Positions 27,320 to 37,529 of a DNA stretch of 64,000 bases are shown in pieces (positions within the stretch are counted from its first letter, which is position 1; every line of letters begins with the position of its first letter). A program made the translations under genes and the position numbers. The notes beneath the pieces were generated by a model. It saw only the letters and a program-made list of their open reading frames with translations. It was not told the DNA's origin and did not search any database. Source of the DNA: Albidovulum sp. (GTDB lineage Bacteria > Pseudomonadota > Alphaproteobacteria > Rhodobacterales > Rhodobacteraceae); contig JAPPFL010000080.1 in assembly GCA_028823855.1 (NCBI GenBank), forward strand, positions 30,975 through 94,974, read 5' to 3'.

Positions 27320-29110
27320 ATGAATTTCACTACGCGGCCCCTCATCCAGGGAACGTTCGGCGCAGTTGCGTCGACCCACTGGCTCGCCTCAGCCGTGGGA
27401 ATGAAGCTGCTCGAGGCGGGTGGCAACGCATTTGACGCTGCCGCAGGAGCGGGTTTCGTTTTAAGCGTGGTTGAACCGCACTTGAACGGGCCGCTGGGCG
27501 AAGTTCCTGTACTGATCTGGCCGGCGGGCGAGGAAACCCCTTCAGTGATTTGCGGCCAGGGAACCGCTCCGTCGAAAGCTACGATCGCGCATTACCGCGG
27601 CGAGGGGCTGACTCTCGTTCCAGGCTCCGGTCTCCTGGCAACCGTCGTTCCCGGCGCGTTCGGAGCGTGGATCCTGATGCTGCGCGATTATGGCGTCCTG
27701 CCATTCCGGAAAGTCATGGAGCCGGCAATTCACTATGCGAGACACGGTCACCCGCTGCTTAGCGCCGCTTCGACCCAGATCGCCTTGCATGCAGACTTCT
27801 TTCGCCGCGAATGGCCGAGCTCCGCGCGTGTCTGGACGCCGAACGGATCGGTCCCCGAGGCGGGCAGACTGTTTTGCAACCCGGCGCTTGCCAATTTCTG
27901 GAGCCGGCTGCTTGACGAGGCCGAGACCGAAAGAAGCCGCATCGGCCAACTGGAAGCGGCGAGACTTGCGTTCTATGAAGGGCCCGCGGCCGAAGCCGTG
28001 GACGCCTACGCGCGCAATGCCTGCGTCATGGACGGAACCGGAGAGCGGCGGCGGGGCGTCATTTCAGCCGACGACCTCGCAGGCTGGCAGGCGACGGTGG
28101 AGCCGGCGATTTCGATTGGCTACTCCGGTTGGACAGTGTGGAAACCGGGGCCTTGGACTCAGGGGCCGTCGCTTCTCCAATCGCTTCGGACCGCGGATGC
28201 GCGGATGCTCCTCGACATCGACCATCTCGGCGACAGGTTCGTTCATGAAGTGACTGAAATCCTGAAGCTCTCTCTGGCGGACCGGGAGGCATTCTACGGT
28301 GACCCGGAACACTCCGACATTCCCCTCCGCGAATTGCTGTCTACCGACTATGGCATTGGCCGCGCCAAACTCATCTCCGAGAGCGCTTCCTACGAATTCC
28401 GACCCGGATCAGTTTCCGGGTTGGAGCCTCAAGCAAGTTCGTTCGTGCGGCGCGTGTCCGAGCGGCGCGATGCGAGCACGGGAATCGGCGGCGGCGAACC
28501 GACGATGATACACCTTGAAAACCGCGATACCGACACCGTGCATGTCGATGTCATCGACAGGTGGGGCAACATCGTCTCCGCGACGCCGTCCGGAGGTTGG
28601 CTTCAATCTTCGCCGGTCGTGCCGGAGCTTGGCGTCCCGCTTAACACTCGAGCCCAAATGTTCTGGCTCGAACCGGGGCTTCCATCTTCTCTCGCGCCCG
28701 GTCGTCGCCCCCGCACGACGCTGTCCCCATCGATGGCGGTTCGCCCGGACGGCGGTCGGCTGGCGTTCGGCACGCCGGGCGGCGATCAGCAAGATCAGTG
28801 GCAGCTCATCTTTCTGCTTCGACTGATCCATCACGGCCTGAACCTGCAGGAGGCCATTGACGCCCCGCTGTTCCATACCGCTCATCTGCAATCGAGCTTC
28901 TACCCGCGTGCAGCGCACCCCGGGCATCTGCTGTTGGAATCCGGATTTTCAAGCGGGGTGATCAAGGCGTTGCGAGACCGAGGACACGACTTGGAGTACT
29001 CCAAGCCCTGGTCAATTGGGCGTCTGACCGCGGCGGAGCATGGCGCCGACGGCATCCTGGCTGCCGCCGCCACGCCGCGCCTCATGCAGGCCTATGCGAT
29101 AGGTCGCTAG
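27320..29110 (+). CDS. gamma-glutamyltransferase family protein
   Basis: This 596-residue Ntn-hydrolase opens with ASTHWLASAVGMKLLEAGGNAFDAAAGAGFVLSVVEPHLNG, the family's N-terminal signature. The self-cleavage threonine is probably in DTVHVDVIDRWGNIVSATPSGGW, and the small subunit includes GRRPRTTLSPSMAV and FGTPGGDQQDQWQL. No signal peptide is visible, so unlike many GGTs it is likely cytoplasmic. GGAGG lies before ATG 27320. It is on the plus strand between two minus-strand B6 genes. It could hydrolyse a gamma-glutamyl or other amide; related enzymes are acylases. A role in B6 breakdown is unproven. Confidence 0.85.
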   Translation: MNFTTRPLIQGTFGAVASTHWLASAVGMKLLEAGGNAFDAAAGAGFVLSVVEPHLNGPLGEVPVLIWPAGEETPSVICGQGTAPSKATIAHYRGEGLTLVPGSGLLATVVPGAFGAWILMLRDYGVLPFRKVMEPAIHYARHGHPLLSAASTQIALHADFFRREWPSSARVWTPNGSVPEAGRLFCNPALANFWSRLLDEAETERSRIGQLEAARLAFYEGPAAEAVDAYARNACVMDGTGERRRGVISADDLAGWQATVEPAISIGYSGWTVWKPGPWTQGPSLLQSLRTADARMLLDIDHLGDRFVHEVTEILKLSLADREAFYGDPEHSDIPLRELLSTDYGIGRAKLISESASYEFRPGSVSGLEPQASSFVRRVSERRDASTGIGGGEPTMIHLENRDTDTVHVDVIDRWGNIVSATPSGGWLQSSPVVPELGVPLNTRAQMFWLEPGLPSSLAPGRRPRTTLSPSMAVRPDGGRLAFGTPGGDQQDQWQLIFLLRLIHHGLNLQEAIDAPLFHTAHLQSSFYPRAAHPGHLLLESGFSSGVIKALRDRGHDLEYSKPWSIGRLTAAEHGADGILAAAATPRLMQAYAIGR

Positions 29111-29590
29111 GTCGGAGCGGCAACGGTGCGACGCGGTAAAGCCGTGATCGCGCCCAAATTCCTAGCGGCTTCCGCCATGCCGTCGCGCTACCGCATCGGT
29201 TAATGAAAGGTCCAGCCCGCTTCCTCGACCCGGATCGGTCCGACAGGATCCGGCCGGTATCTTCGTGATGTCGGCAGGTGCCATGCGTCTCCCGTCGTGA
29301 GCCGCGAGCAGCTCGCTCCCGCTCCCTTTCAACCGCGGATTCACGGCGGCCGACAGCATGTCGGCACCCCTAGGGACAAATTGCGTTGCGGACGTGGATT
29401 CGGAGCCCCTCGCCGCGCATGACTTCGTCACCAGGGGCTGTTACGTCTGTTCTGTAAAGAGCGCGCTTCGCGCAACTTCGCATCGATCGGCTTCGCCCTG
29501 CAATCGGCTTGTAGCGACCATGACCAGCCCCCGTACGTCGACCGCGGCGGTCGGTCCGGCATCGGATCCGCGATTCCGAGGGCTGGACGG
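29111..29590. other. gap between convergent genes
   Basis: No gene recognised between the convergent GGT-like and pyridoxine oxidase genes. Short open frames on both strands have no motif. No terminator hairpin with a T tract was found. Confidence 0.4.
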
Positions 29591-31138
29591 TCAAACTGCG
29601 GAAAGCAGGTCGGCGGCCCTTTCGGCTACCGCGACGATCGCCGCGTTCACGGGACCTGTTGTAAGACTTGGAAGAATCGAGCCGTCTACAATATAAAGCC
29701 CCGGCACTCCTGCGACAGAAAGGTCGGGACACGTGACAGCGTTGTCATCTGATCCCATCCGGCATGTGCCTATCGGATGGTGATGCGTAACGGCGGCATG
29801 CTCAATGAACTCCAGTTTCGTGTCCCTGCTTGCAAGATCTTCGGGTCTCGGCAGCAGTTCCTCGCCCCGCCACGGCCCGTAGGGCGCCGTTGCGCCGAGG
29901 CGGCGCGCCCAGTCCAGCGCTTCGAGAAACTGCGACCGATCCACGGGATCGATGAGGTAGCCAGGATCGATGAGCGGTTTTGCGCGCGGATCCGCTGAGG
30001 AAACGGAAAGTTGCCCCCGGCTTCGCGGATGCGTGATGCCGAACATCAGGGTGTATCCCTCTCCTAGACAGGGCGGATGAATGCCGTCGGCGAAAGTCTC
30101 CGAGACAACCGGTGCTGTTACGCAGGCTACTACAAGATCCGGCGCGTCGCCTTTCATCTGCCCGCGCGCATGGATGTACGTGAGCGACTCGGAATGCTGG
30201 GTCGTGGTCGGCGGAAGCCGCTCAAGGGCCCGGTAGACGTTTCCTGCGGAAAGCAGATGGTCCTGTAGATTCTTCCCCACGCCAGGCATGTTTTGCCGAA
30301 CCTTGATTCCGAGAGGCGCCAGCTTGCCGCCTGGACCCAATCCCGACCGCATCAGTATCGCCGGTGATCCGATGACCCCGGCAGCGAGGATCACCGCGCG
30401 TCGGGCGCTGATCTTGTGAACTGTGCCGCCGCTGAGTGCATAGACGCCCGTCGTTCGTCCTGCATCGCCGAATGCCAAACGATCCACGAGCAATCCCGTG
30501 CGCAGTTCAAGGCCCGCGCGGGCACGGACAGCCTCTGTCAAGTAGGCGTCGGCGACGCTCTGGCGGCGTCCGCCCACAATTGAGAGGGTGTTAAGAGTCG
30601 ATCCTGCGATATTTGGTCCGTTGTGGTCGCGGATCGAACGAAGCCCGAGTTCAACTCCGGCAAAGCGGTGCGCCTGGGTAAGAGGGTGCGGCTTGGCCGG
30701 TTGGCAGAGCCGTAGGGGCCCCGTTCCCCCGTAACCGTCTGCGGGAGCGAACGGGGACGTTTCCGAACGGATGAAGTATGGCCGCAAAGCCTTCCAGTTC
30801 CAGCCGGTAGCGCCCGCCTCGGACCACTTATTGAAATCGCTTGGATGGCCGCGGACATGGCCCATCGCGTGCATTGCGCTGGAACCGCCAACAACGCAGC
30901 CTCTGGGCCAGGGATGCGCCCGTCCCGCCGTGGAGCGTTGAGGTGCCGTTAAGTATTCCCAGTCTATCTCGGTGCCCTGGAGAAGAGGCCACGCGGCAGG
31001 ATCGGAGATTGCCGGGTTCCTGGGTTCGTCGCCCGCTTCAAGCAGAATGACTCTCCGGTCGGGCCGTTCCGTGAGCCTGGCGGCGAGCACGCAGCCCGCC
31101 GAACCGGCACCTACGATGACAAAGTCAGCCTCGGTCAT
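29591..31138 (-). CDS. pyridoxine 4-oxidase (GMC family)
   Basis: PNOX oxidises pyridoxine to pyridoxal with oxygen, the entry step for pyridoxine. The protein (515 residues from ATG 31138; the frame is open to 31192) has [18 protein letters not shown] for FAD, then RAHPWPRGCVVGGSSAMHAMGHVRGHPSDF, QHSESLTYIHARGQ and HHHPIGTCRMG with catalytic histidines. The segments around GHPSDF, QHSES and VVSETF follow the structurally known M. loti enzyme (mlr6785) closely from memory. It stands alone at the edge of the island, next to the graveyard, and may have its own promoter. Confidence 0.88.
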   Translation of the reverse strand: MTEADFVIVGAGSAGCVLAARLTERPDRRVILLEAGDEPRNPAISDPAAWPLLQGTEIDWEYLTAPQRSTAGRAHPWPRGCVVGGSSAMHAMGHVRGHPSDFNKWSEAGATGWNWKALRPYFIRSETSPFAPADGYGGTGPLRLCQPAKPHPLTQAHRFAGVELGLRSIRDHNGPNIAGSTLNTLSIVGGRRQSVADAYLTEAVRARAGLELRTGLLVDRLAFGDAGRTTGVYALSGGTVHKISARRAVILAAGVIGSPAILMRSGLGPGGKLAPLGIKVRQNMPGVGKNLQDHLLSAGNVYRALERLPPTTTQHSESLTYIHARGQMKGDAPDLVVACVTAPVVSETFADGIHPPCLGEGYTLMFGITHPRSRGQLSVSSADPRAKPLIDPGYLIDPVDRSQFLEALDWARRLGATAPYGPWRGEELLPRPEDLASRDTKLEFIEHAAVTHHHPIGTCRMGSDDNAVTCPDLSVAGVPGLYIVDGSILPSLTTGPVNAAIVAVAERAADLLSAV

Positions 31139-31532
31139 TCCCGAACTGCGCCGCTCGTTCAGCTGAATCCTCGGCTGGAGCAACTGGTTCAACCGCGAAT
31201 TTCAATCCGCATACGGCCCCCGGATCGGCGAATTGCATCGATTCCGCTATCATCCCGCTGCAATTGAGCGCATGCACAAGGACTCGAACTGCAGGAAGAT
31301 GCCCTCACTTTGGCCTTCGCCGTGCCCTGGCAAATGCAAGCCCGTACCGTCTCCGAAATCGAATATGATGAAAAGCTCAATCAACGGAGCGCGAATCCGC
31401 GAAGGATAGTCCCCGTCATTCATCGCCGCTCTCCGCAAATCTACTCAGTACGCAGGCCGCCAACCTAGACCTCAAAGGAAGACTCGCGCAGCTTTGCGTT
31501 TCGCCTTTCAACGCCGCGAATTGCCACGCTTC

Positions 31533-32132
31533 ACTCAAGGAAGTATTCTCCACCTCCGTCAATCTCAACCAGACGTGTCCAGTAGCGGTACTGCGACATC
31601 CATTCGCCGCCGCCGACGCCAGCGAAAGCAAGCAAATTCCACTTGGCGCTGTAGACATCCCCTGGACCGAAGACGCGCTGGTCTTGCGGTACACTTTCTC
31701 GCCTTTGCGCTCGTAGACCACGACACCGGGCATGATGTTCACTTCCGCCATCGCCGTCTGCTCGCGAATGCAGTCTCCGCCGCCGTGGGGGGCGAGCCTA
31801 AAACGCCGGTTGCGGGTGGTCGCTAAGTCCCGCCGGATTCGAGGCGTATCCTTGGACAGCAGCGCTACCGACATGGCACACTCGAGATGCTGGAGGATGC
31901 CGTTGAGGCCATCCGCCCACAGGTTGCAGTATCGGCATCCTTGGCACATGTTGTGGATCGACAGGAGCCGTTCATAGGCACCAAGGAGAATTAGCGGCGA
32001 GACCTCGCAGTTCATTGTCGCAAACTTGCAGTTCGGCGCGGGCTTGGGTTCTGCACTCTATCGCAACTCGTGCAGCTTTGCAGCAAGGTCGTATATCTGC
32101 TGTTCAAGCTCGATGATTTCCTGGCCCGGCAT
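31533..32132 (-). pseudogene. DUF899 thioredoxin-like protein, degenerate
   Basis: Minus-strand pieces reproduce a DUF899 (AhpC/thioredoxin-like) protein: EIIELEQQIYDLAAKLHEL, then an in-frame TAG at 32058-32060, then LLSIHNMCQGCRYCNLWADG, SVALLSKDTP and MPGVVVYERKGEKVYRK. After a frameshift, another frame gives VFGPGDVYSAKWNLLAF and SQYRYWTR. The redox cysteines CQGCRYC are still present. At least one nonsense codon and one frameshift make it non-functional. It lies just upstream of the pyridoxine oxidase gene without evident linkage. Confidence 0.65.
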
Positions 32133-32780
32133 TCCGACTTCTCCTTGCGAGTTCCAGTAGACGGGGCGTTGTTCCAACGGAATGCGAAACGTTCGCCGCG
32201 CCGTGAAACTGTCGCTCGAATGCAAGATCGTTTCAACGCCGCGCGGACGAATTGGGCACGGCAAACGCATCCGCAATACGCGCGGACAACCCCTGCACTT
32301 CAAGCTAAACGACGCGCTTGTGCCGATTCCTTTTTGTGCATCGTCTTGAAGACCATAGCGGAACGTTATCTTCGCGCCCCCAAAATCCCGATAATCTCGG
32401 ATGTCTCGCGAAATCGAGCGGTTTATTCAAGGCAACAGCGAACGTAATTGGCGGGGATTCGTCAACAGAGAATTGCTGTTCTAGAACTGCTGGCCGAGGA
32501 TTGTGAACGCGAAGCCGCCTGAATTGCCGACAAGTCGGCGCAACGAACATCCCGAAGCGATAAACCCGCGCAATGGCCGAACATGGTGAACTGACTTGAC
32601 CCGGCCGCCGCGCTTCCAGGCCGTGTCGCCGGCGTTTGGCTTCGAGCCGAGAGCCGACAAAATTCATTTTATCGGGTTTCGAGCAATTGACCATCGCGCG
32701 CGAGTTGCGGCTTGGTGACCGAAGCGACGCTCGAATTGAGTTCCTTAAGGTCGCGGAGATGTTCGGCGACGAGGCGCGGG
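32133..32780. other. decayed intergenic sequence
   Basis: Only overlapping low-quality frames; no motif recognised. It bridges the DUF899 pseudogene and the IS1595-like remnant. Confidence 0.4.
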
Positions 32781-33240
32781 CAAGGTCGTGGTGGTCGGTG
32801 CGAAAGATCGGGCCGCCGAGGAGATTCGCGCCCAAGTGGTCGAGAACGCCTACAAGCCGACGCTACGGGGTTTCGTCATCGACCGCGCCGCCCCCCGGAC
32901 GCCGCCGTATCCGGGGGTGAGGGTGCAGCCAACGAGGGGTTGCCCATACCTCGTGATGAGGTCAAGCGCTCGATCAAGTAGTTCGATCGGGGGCAGGCGC
33001 GCGCGAACGGCATGGAGACGTTCTGGAGCGTGCCATAGCGCGCATACATCGGCGTCTACCGCAAGATGTCTTCGAATAACTTTTCCTCTACGTAACCGAA
33101 TTCCGCGAACGCCACCACGACCGCGAATCCGGCACGATCGACCGGATGGGCGTCGTCGTCGAGGACATGGGCGGGAATCGACTCCGCCGCAGCGACCTCA
33201 TCAGGCCCAACACGTTGCCAAGCGGAGCGCCTGGGGCGTA
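32781..33240 (+). pseudogene. IS1595-family transposase remnant
   Basis: Three frames together reproduce the C-terminal half of an IS1595-type transposase: GKVVVVGAKDRAAEE, AYKPTLRGFVID, then KRSIK, stop, FDRGQARANGMETFWSVP, stop, RAYIGVY and a tail with DAAAATSSG-like remnants of the RHN region. Two TAG codons and at least two frameshifts interrupt it. The N-terminal zinc-ribbon part and terminal repeats were not found. Confidence 0.6.
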
Positions 33241-33380
33241 ATGACGCGCTCGAACATATTGCGCGAGGGCTCGAAACCCATGCGGCGTGAAGTCCAGAAC
33301 GGCGTTCCCGCAACGATCTCGCTTTCAGCGCGAGCGTCGGGGGGAACGACGCGGTATTCCCGCAAATCTTTCGCTTTACG

Positions 33381-33923
33381 TTGCGGATGCATCCGTCATT
33401 GCGGACGTCGCCTACAGGGGGCGTGTTCTGGCGCAATGTGCCGGAGGGGCGGGACGCGTTGCTGGAGACGGATTTCCGGACCAGCACTGACTGCCGTGCG
33501 CTGACCTACGACGATGGCGAGATTGATTGCGCGGCGCCGGACCCGCCGCGCATGCACTCGCCCGGTGGAAGCGCACGTAAGGTGCATACGACCTTCTATC
33601 GCCGCTATCGGAACAATGGGATCGGCATTGAGACGGCGAAGAAGTATCGCGAGGCGGCGCTCTCACTCTACGAGGACGCCGGGATTGAAGCCTACCGCGT
33701 ACTGCGCTACCGCGGCGCGCTAGTCAAAAGGCGCCAGGACGAATTTTGGTCCAACCGGCGACGATTCCCTCGCGTCGAGATCTTGCGCGCATGCGAGCAG
33801 CTCGGGTTCATCGCCAAAAATCTGTTTTTCGTCGTCCGGTGGCATCGCCCCGGCGTCAGTCGCGCCGTCCGACAGGCTCGCGCGCGAATGAATCACTCGC
33901 AATGCCTCATATTCTGGAAGTGA
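33381..33923 (+). other. unassigned open reading frame of 180 codons
   Basis: A plus-strand frame stays open for 180 codons and includes ETDFRTSTDCRALTYDDGEID and TAKKYREAALSLYEDAGIEAYRVLRY. A minus-strand frame (33720-33980, containing DDFKLNVAAVHGLRLPSLPEYEALRV) overlaps it, and either or neither may be real. I recognise no family. Its position amid transposon remnants suggests debris. Confidence 0.25.
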
Positions 33924-34123
33924 GGGAAGGCGAAGCCCGTGGACTGCGGCGACATTCAATTTGAAATCATCCGCGATCACGCGCCGCGGGACATATGGCT
34001 GGATTCGCCGCTCGCTGGCCGCCGAACGCTTGGAAAGAGGAATCGCGGAGAAATTGCGAAAAAGTTCATTCGCCGCTGCCTGCGTCGCATGCCATTTCCA
34101 CGGGGAATGGCGGCCGAACGTTC

Positions 34124-34423
34124 ATGACAGATATCCGTATCGACAATCAGCGATTAGAACAATCCGCCTCGCTCGGTGCCGGCGGCACGTTCCGGTTTGA
34201 CTATGCGTGGCTTGATCGGCAGTATGACTACATTCTGCGTCTCGGTATCTGCCCTGACCGTGTAACTTTCACGATGCGGAGAAAAGGCGCGGTTTCGGAG
34301 AACCGGGCCGGAACCTCGGTTGGCGTGACCGCAGGTCAAGCGGCGACGTGCAAGCTCGCGACGAGGCTGTCCGAGATGGACGAGAGAGAGAGAGATCGCC
34401 CGGTAGGATCGTTGCGGCACTAG
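34124..34423 (+). CDS. small hypothetical protein
   Basis: The frame from ATG 34124 encodes about 99 residues, with FRFDYAWLDRQYDYILRLG and RLSEMDERERDRPVG. I recognise no domain. It is followed 22 bases later by another small frame in the same direction, so the two may form a pair. A longer frame from 33995 exists. Coding status is uncertain. Confidence 0.3.
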   Translation: MTDIRIDNQRLEQSASLGAGGTFRFDYAWLDRQYDYILRLGICPDRVTFTMRRKGAVSENRAGTSVGVTAGQAATCKLATRLSEMDERERDRPVGSLRH

Positions 34424-34445
34424 CCGAAAAAGAGGAGTAAACTCC

Positions 34446-34637
34446 ATGAAGCGCACCGCCCGCCCGCCGGCGTACATCCCCCGGCCGCATGCCATCGCGA
34501 CCGCGCCGAAGGACTACCGGCAGAGCAAGGCGGAGTTGGGGGAGGAATTCGAATTGCCGGGGATAGACGATGAGGAGTCTCGGCGCAGGTTCGTCCGGCC
34601 GATCCGAGTGGCGCACCATGCGCCTGATTCGGAATAA
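34446..34637 (+). CDS. small hypothetical protein
   Basis: This 63-residue frame has a good ribosome site (GAGGAG 8 bases before the ATG). It reads YIPRPHAIATAPKDYRQSKAEL, then EEFELPGIDDEESRRRFVRPI, resembling short proteins annotated as hypothetical in alphaproteobacterial accessory regions. It has no membrane segment. Function unknown. Confidence 0.45.
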   Translation: MKRTARPPAYIPRPHAIATAPKDYRQSKAELGEEFELPGIDDEESRRRFVRPIRVAHHAPDSE

Positions 34638-34862
34638 AATGCAGGCCGAATTGCGACCGTGAGAAATTTTTCCCCAGCTGAAGCCCCGCCTCCCATTCTC
34701 CGCCGGTCATGCGAAGGGAGGGACCATGCGCCGAAATAGCGCTGGTTCGATCGTGGCAAGGGGAATGAATCCCGCGGACTCGCGCCGCGCAACTCCTGTG
34801 GATAATTCCCGATGAAATGTTCTATTCATATGGGGTTCGCTGCAAAAAATGGCTCCGGAACA

Positions 34863-35369
34863 ATGAATCAGACACTTATAGTAATGAGACATGCCAAATC
34901 GAGCTGGGACAATCCCAGCATTGCGGATTTCTCGAGGCCGCTTAACGGTCGGGGCCGAAAGTCAGCCGATGCGATCGGGCGGTGGCTTGCGAAAAAAGGC
35001 CATATTCCCGATGCATTGATTTGTTCTCCTTCGGCGCGAACCACTCAAACCTGGAGCCTGGTTCGAATTCATTTGCCGTCCGGGTGCCGCGAGGACTTCG
35101 ACCGATCTCTGTACCATGGGGGAACGTCCGAAATCCGCCGCAAGCTGGGCAGTGCCGGCGACGCTCGCTGCGTCATGATCATCGGCCACAATCCTTCGAT
35201 CCAGCATTTTGCGGCTTCGATGGTACGGAGGTCGCCGTCGCATCCGGATTTCGCTAGATTTCCCACCGCAGCGACGCTGGTCGCGGAATTTCAACTGGAA
35301 GGCTGGCGCAACGCTGAATGGAGGACCGGGCATGCGATCGATTTCGTCGTGCCTAGGGAACTGATATAA
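34863..35369 (+). CDS. histidine phosphatase family protein, SixA-like
   Basis: The 168-residue protein starts MNQTLIVMRHAKSSWD, where RHA holds the phosphorylated histidine. It also has SPSARTTQTWSLV and the second-histidine region IIGHNPSIQHFAASM. This is the layout of SixA, which dephosphorylates histidine phosphotransfer domains, though small family members act on many phosphoesters. The frame is open from 34812, but the ATG at 34863 fits the motif. It is convergent with the aap operon. Confidence 0.85.
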   Translation: MNQTLIVMRHAKSSWDNPSIADFSRPLNGRGRKSADAIGRWLAKKGHIPDALICSPSARTTQTWSLVRIHLPSGCREDFDRSLYHGGTSEIRRKLGSAGDARCVMIIGHNPSIQHFAASMVRRSPSHPDFARFPTAATLVAEFQLEGWRNAEWRTGHAIDFVVPRELI

Positions 35370-35446
35370 ATCGACCCAGGCGCGCAGTGCGGGCAGCTTC
35401 TCGCCTCAAGACTTGTGGCTCGATCTTCGACGGCGCGGAATTTCGG

Positions 35447-36238
35447 TCAATGGCCCAAAATCTGGCTTAGGAATAGCTGGGTCCGGTCGCTTTTCGGGTT
35501 CGAGAAAAACTCTTCGGGTTCGTTCTGTTCCACGATCTGGCCTTCATCCATAAAAATGACGCGGTCGGCGACCTTGCGAGCGAAGCCCATTTCATGAGTT
35601 ACGCAGAGCATTGTCATGCCGTCCTCGGCAAGTTCAATCATCGTATCCAGGACTTCCTTGATCATTTCGGGATCGAGAGCCGACGTAGGCTCGTCGAACA
35701 GCATGATCCTCGGCCGCATGCACAGTGACCTTGCGATCGCCACGCGCTGCTGCTGGCCGCCCGACAACTGTCCGGGATATTTCATTGCCTGTTCGGGAAT
35801 TTTCACTTTCTCAAGGAAATGCATCGCCGTATCGCGTGCTTCCTTTTTGGGAACCCTTCGCACCCAAACCGGCGCCAACATGCAGTTTTCAAGCGTTGTC
35901 AAATGGGGAAACAGATTGAAATGCTGAAAGCACATTCCGACCTCGGACCGGATTTTGTCAATGTTCTTGAGATCGGATGTAAGTTCCGTGCCTTCGACTA
36001 CGATCGTCCCTTTCTGGTGTACTTCCAGTCTGTTTATGCACCTGATCAATGTAGATTTTCCCGATCCCGACGGACCGCAAATCACGATCCTTTCGCCTGC
36101 GTAAACCTTCAAATTAATATCGCGAAGCGCGTGGAAAGATCCGAACCACTTATTCATATCCTTGATCATTATAGCGACTTCGCCCGTTTTCGATTTCGAG
36201 CCACTGACGAGCGCATCGACTTTCGCAGTCGAATTCAT
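35447..36238 (-). CDS. aapP: general L-amino acid ABC transporter ATPase
   Basis: The 263-residue ATPase has [18 protein letters not shown], the signature [16 protein letters not shown] and Walker [16 protein letters not shown], with the polar amino-acid-type C-terminus ending [29 protein letters not shown]. It energises the AapQM permeases encoded just upstream (12 bases apart). The system takes up a broad range of L-amino acids and can influence efflux in rhizobia. It is the last gene of the operon. Confidence 0.93.
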   Translation of the reverse strand: MNSTAKVDALVSGSKSKTGEVAIMIKDMNKWFGSFHALRDINLKVYAGERIVICGPSGSGKSTLIRCINRLEVHQKGTIVVEGTELTSDLKNIDKIRSEVGMCFQHFNLFPHLTTLENCMLAPVWVRRVPKKEARDTAMHFLEKVKIPEQAMKYPGQLSGGQQQRVAIARSLCMRPRIMLFDEPTSALDPEMIKEVLDTMIELAEDGMTMLCVTHEMGFARKVADRVIFMDEGQIVEQNEPEEFFSNPKSDRTQLFLSQILGH

Positions 36239-36250
36239 CCTGAATTTCCT

Positions 36251-37528
36251 TTAGTGATTACCGGTTTCGAGTTTCCTCTCCAGATACATGGAATAACGCG
36301 ACATGGCGAAACAGAAAATGAAAAAAACCATAGCCACGAATCCGTAGAGTTCCCAGACGATTCCGTTCCAATCGGAGTCGGCGCGGATCGACGTTGTGAG
36401 GCCTAGCGGATCAAGCAAGCCAATAATCGAGACCAGAGTTGTATCCTTGAACAAGCCGATAAAAGTCGAGACTATTCCCGGAATGGAGATTTTTAGCGCC
36501 TGAGGCATGATAATCAGTCTGATCGATTTCCAGTAATCCAGCCCAAGAGCGTCGGCCGCCTCGTACTGGCCGCGAGGCAGAGCCGCCAATCCGCCTCGAA
36601 TAACTTCCGCCATGTAGGCGGAGGCGAACATCGTAACCATGATGACGACGCGTAGTATGAGATCGAAATTCGTGCCGGGCGGCATAAAAAGATTCAGCAA
36701 AGTCGAAGCCACGAACAGCAGCGTGATCAAAGGCACGCCTCGAATGAATTCTATGAACCCGACGCAGATAGCCTTAACGATTAGAAGATTCGACGTGCGG
36801 CCGAGCGCCAGAATAATTCCGATGGGAAGGGAAAGCACAATACCGGTAGTTCCGATCGTCACGGAAAGCAGAAATCCGCCCATTTTAGCGCTTTCGATGG
36901 GTTCAATTCCCAATGGCAGAGCAATTTGCAAATAGCCGGAAAGCCGGAAGAAAAAATAAATCGATAAGGCGAGAACGCCAATCATCGCCACTCGATACCT
37001 GACGAATTGCATCCCAAAAAATCCTACGGCAACGCCGGCGACAATGGATGTCGGCCCCCAAATCGAACCTCCCCAGAGCAGCCAGTATCCGGCGAAGGGA
37101 TAAATTGCGGAAAACAAAAGTAGAGTTCTGGGCAGGGACGGAAACAGAATCGGCGACAGGGCCGCCAGCATGAGCACGAAAGCAAGAATTGGACGCCAAT
37201 ATAATTCGGAAGGATAGAATCCGAACAGCATCTGAAGATAGCGTTCCCGAATCACGGCCCAGCACGCGCCGTGCACTCCCTCCCCGTATTCCCTAGCAAT
37301 GTTTTCCCTGCATTCGTTTAGCGAGGTGGCGGTCCATGATGACTGAAAAATCCAGGGAATCGATTCGGCCAGAACGAGATAAACTGAGACCGTGGATAAA
37401 ATCGTCAGCAAAGTATTGAACCAATTGCTGAACAGGTTTTCCCTCATCCAGCCGACGATGCCGATTTCGCTTAGTGGCGGAGCCTGGCTCGTTAGTATCT
37501 CTTTTCTTACGAAGGACGTTTCGCTCAT
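36251..37528 (-). CDS. aapM: general L-amino acid ABC transporter permease AapM
   Basis: The 425-residue protein has a long N-terminal half with several hydrophobic segments and a C-terminal HisM-type permease domain with EVIRGGLAALPRGQYEAADALGLDYWKSIRLIIMPQALKI, the EAA loop. The length and split layout are typical of AapM rather than short HisM proteins. It begins one base after the aapQ stop codon. Confidence 0.93.
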   Translation of the reverse strand: MSETSFVRKEILTSQAPPLSEIGIVGWMRENLFSNWFNTLLTILSTVSVYLVLAESIPWIFQSSWTATSLNECRENIAREYGEGVHGACWAVIRERYLQMLFGFYPSELYWRPILAFVLMLAALSPILFPSLPRTLLLFSAIYPFAGYWLLWGGSIWGPTSIVAGVAVGFFGMQFVRYRVAMIGVLALSIYFFFRLSGYLQIALPLGIEPIESAKMGGFLLSVTIGTTGIVLSLPIGIILALGRTSNLLIVKAICVGFIEFIRGVPLITLLFVASTLLNLFMPPGTNFDLILRVVIMVTMFASAYMAEVIRGGLAALPRGQYEAADALGLDYWKSIRLIIMPQALKISIPGIVSTFIGLFKDTTLVSIIGLLDPLGLTTSIRADSDWNGIVWELYGFVAMVFFIFCFAMSRYSMYLERKLETGNH

Positions 37529-37529
37529 C

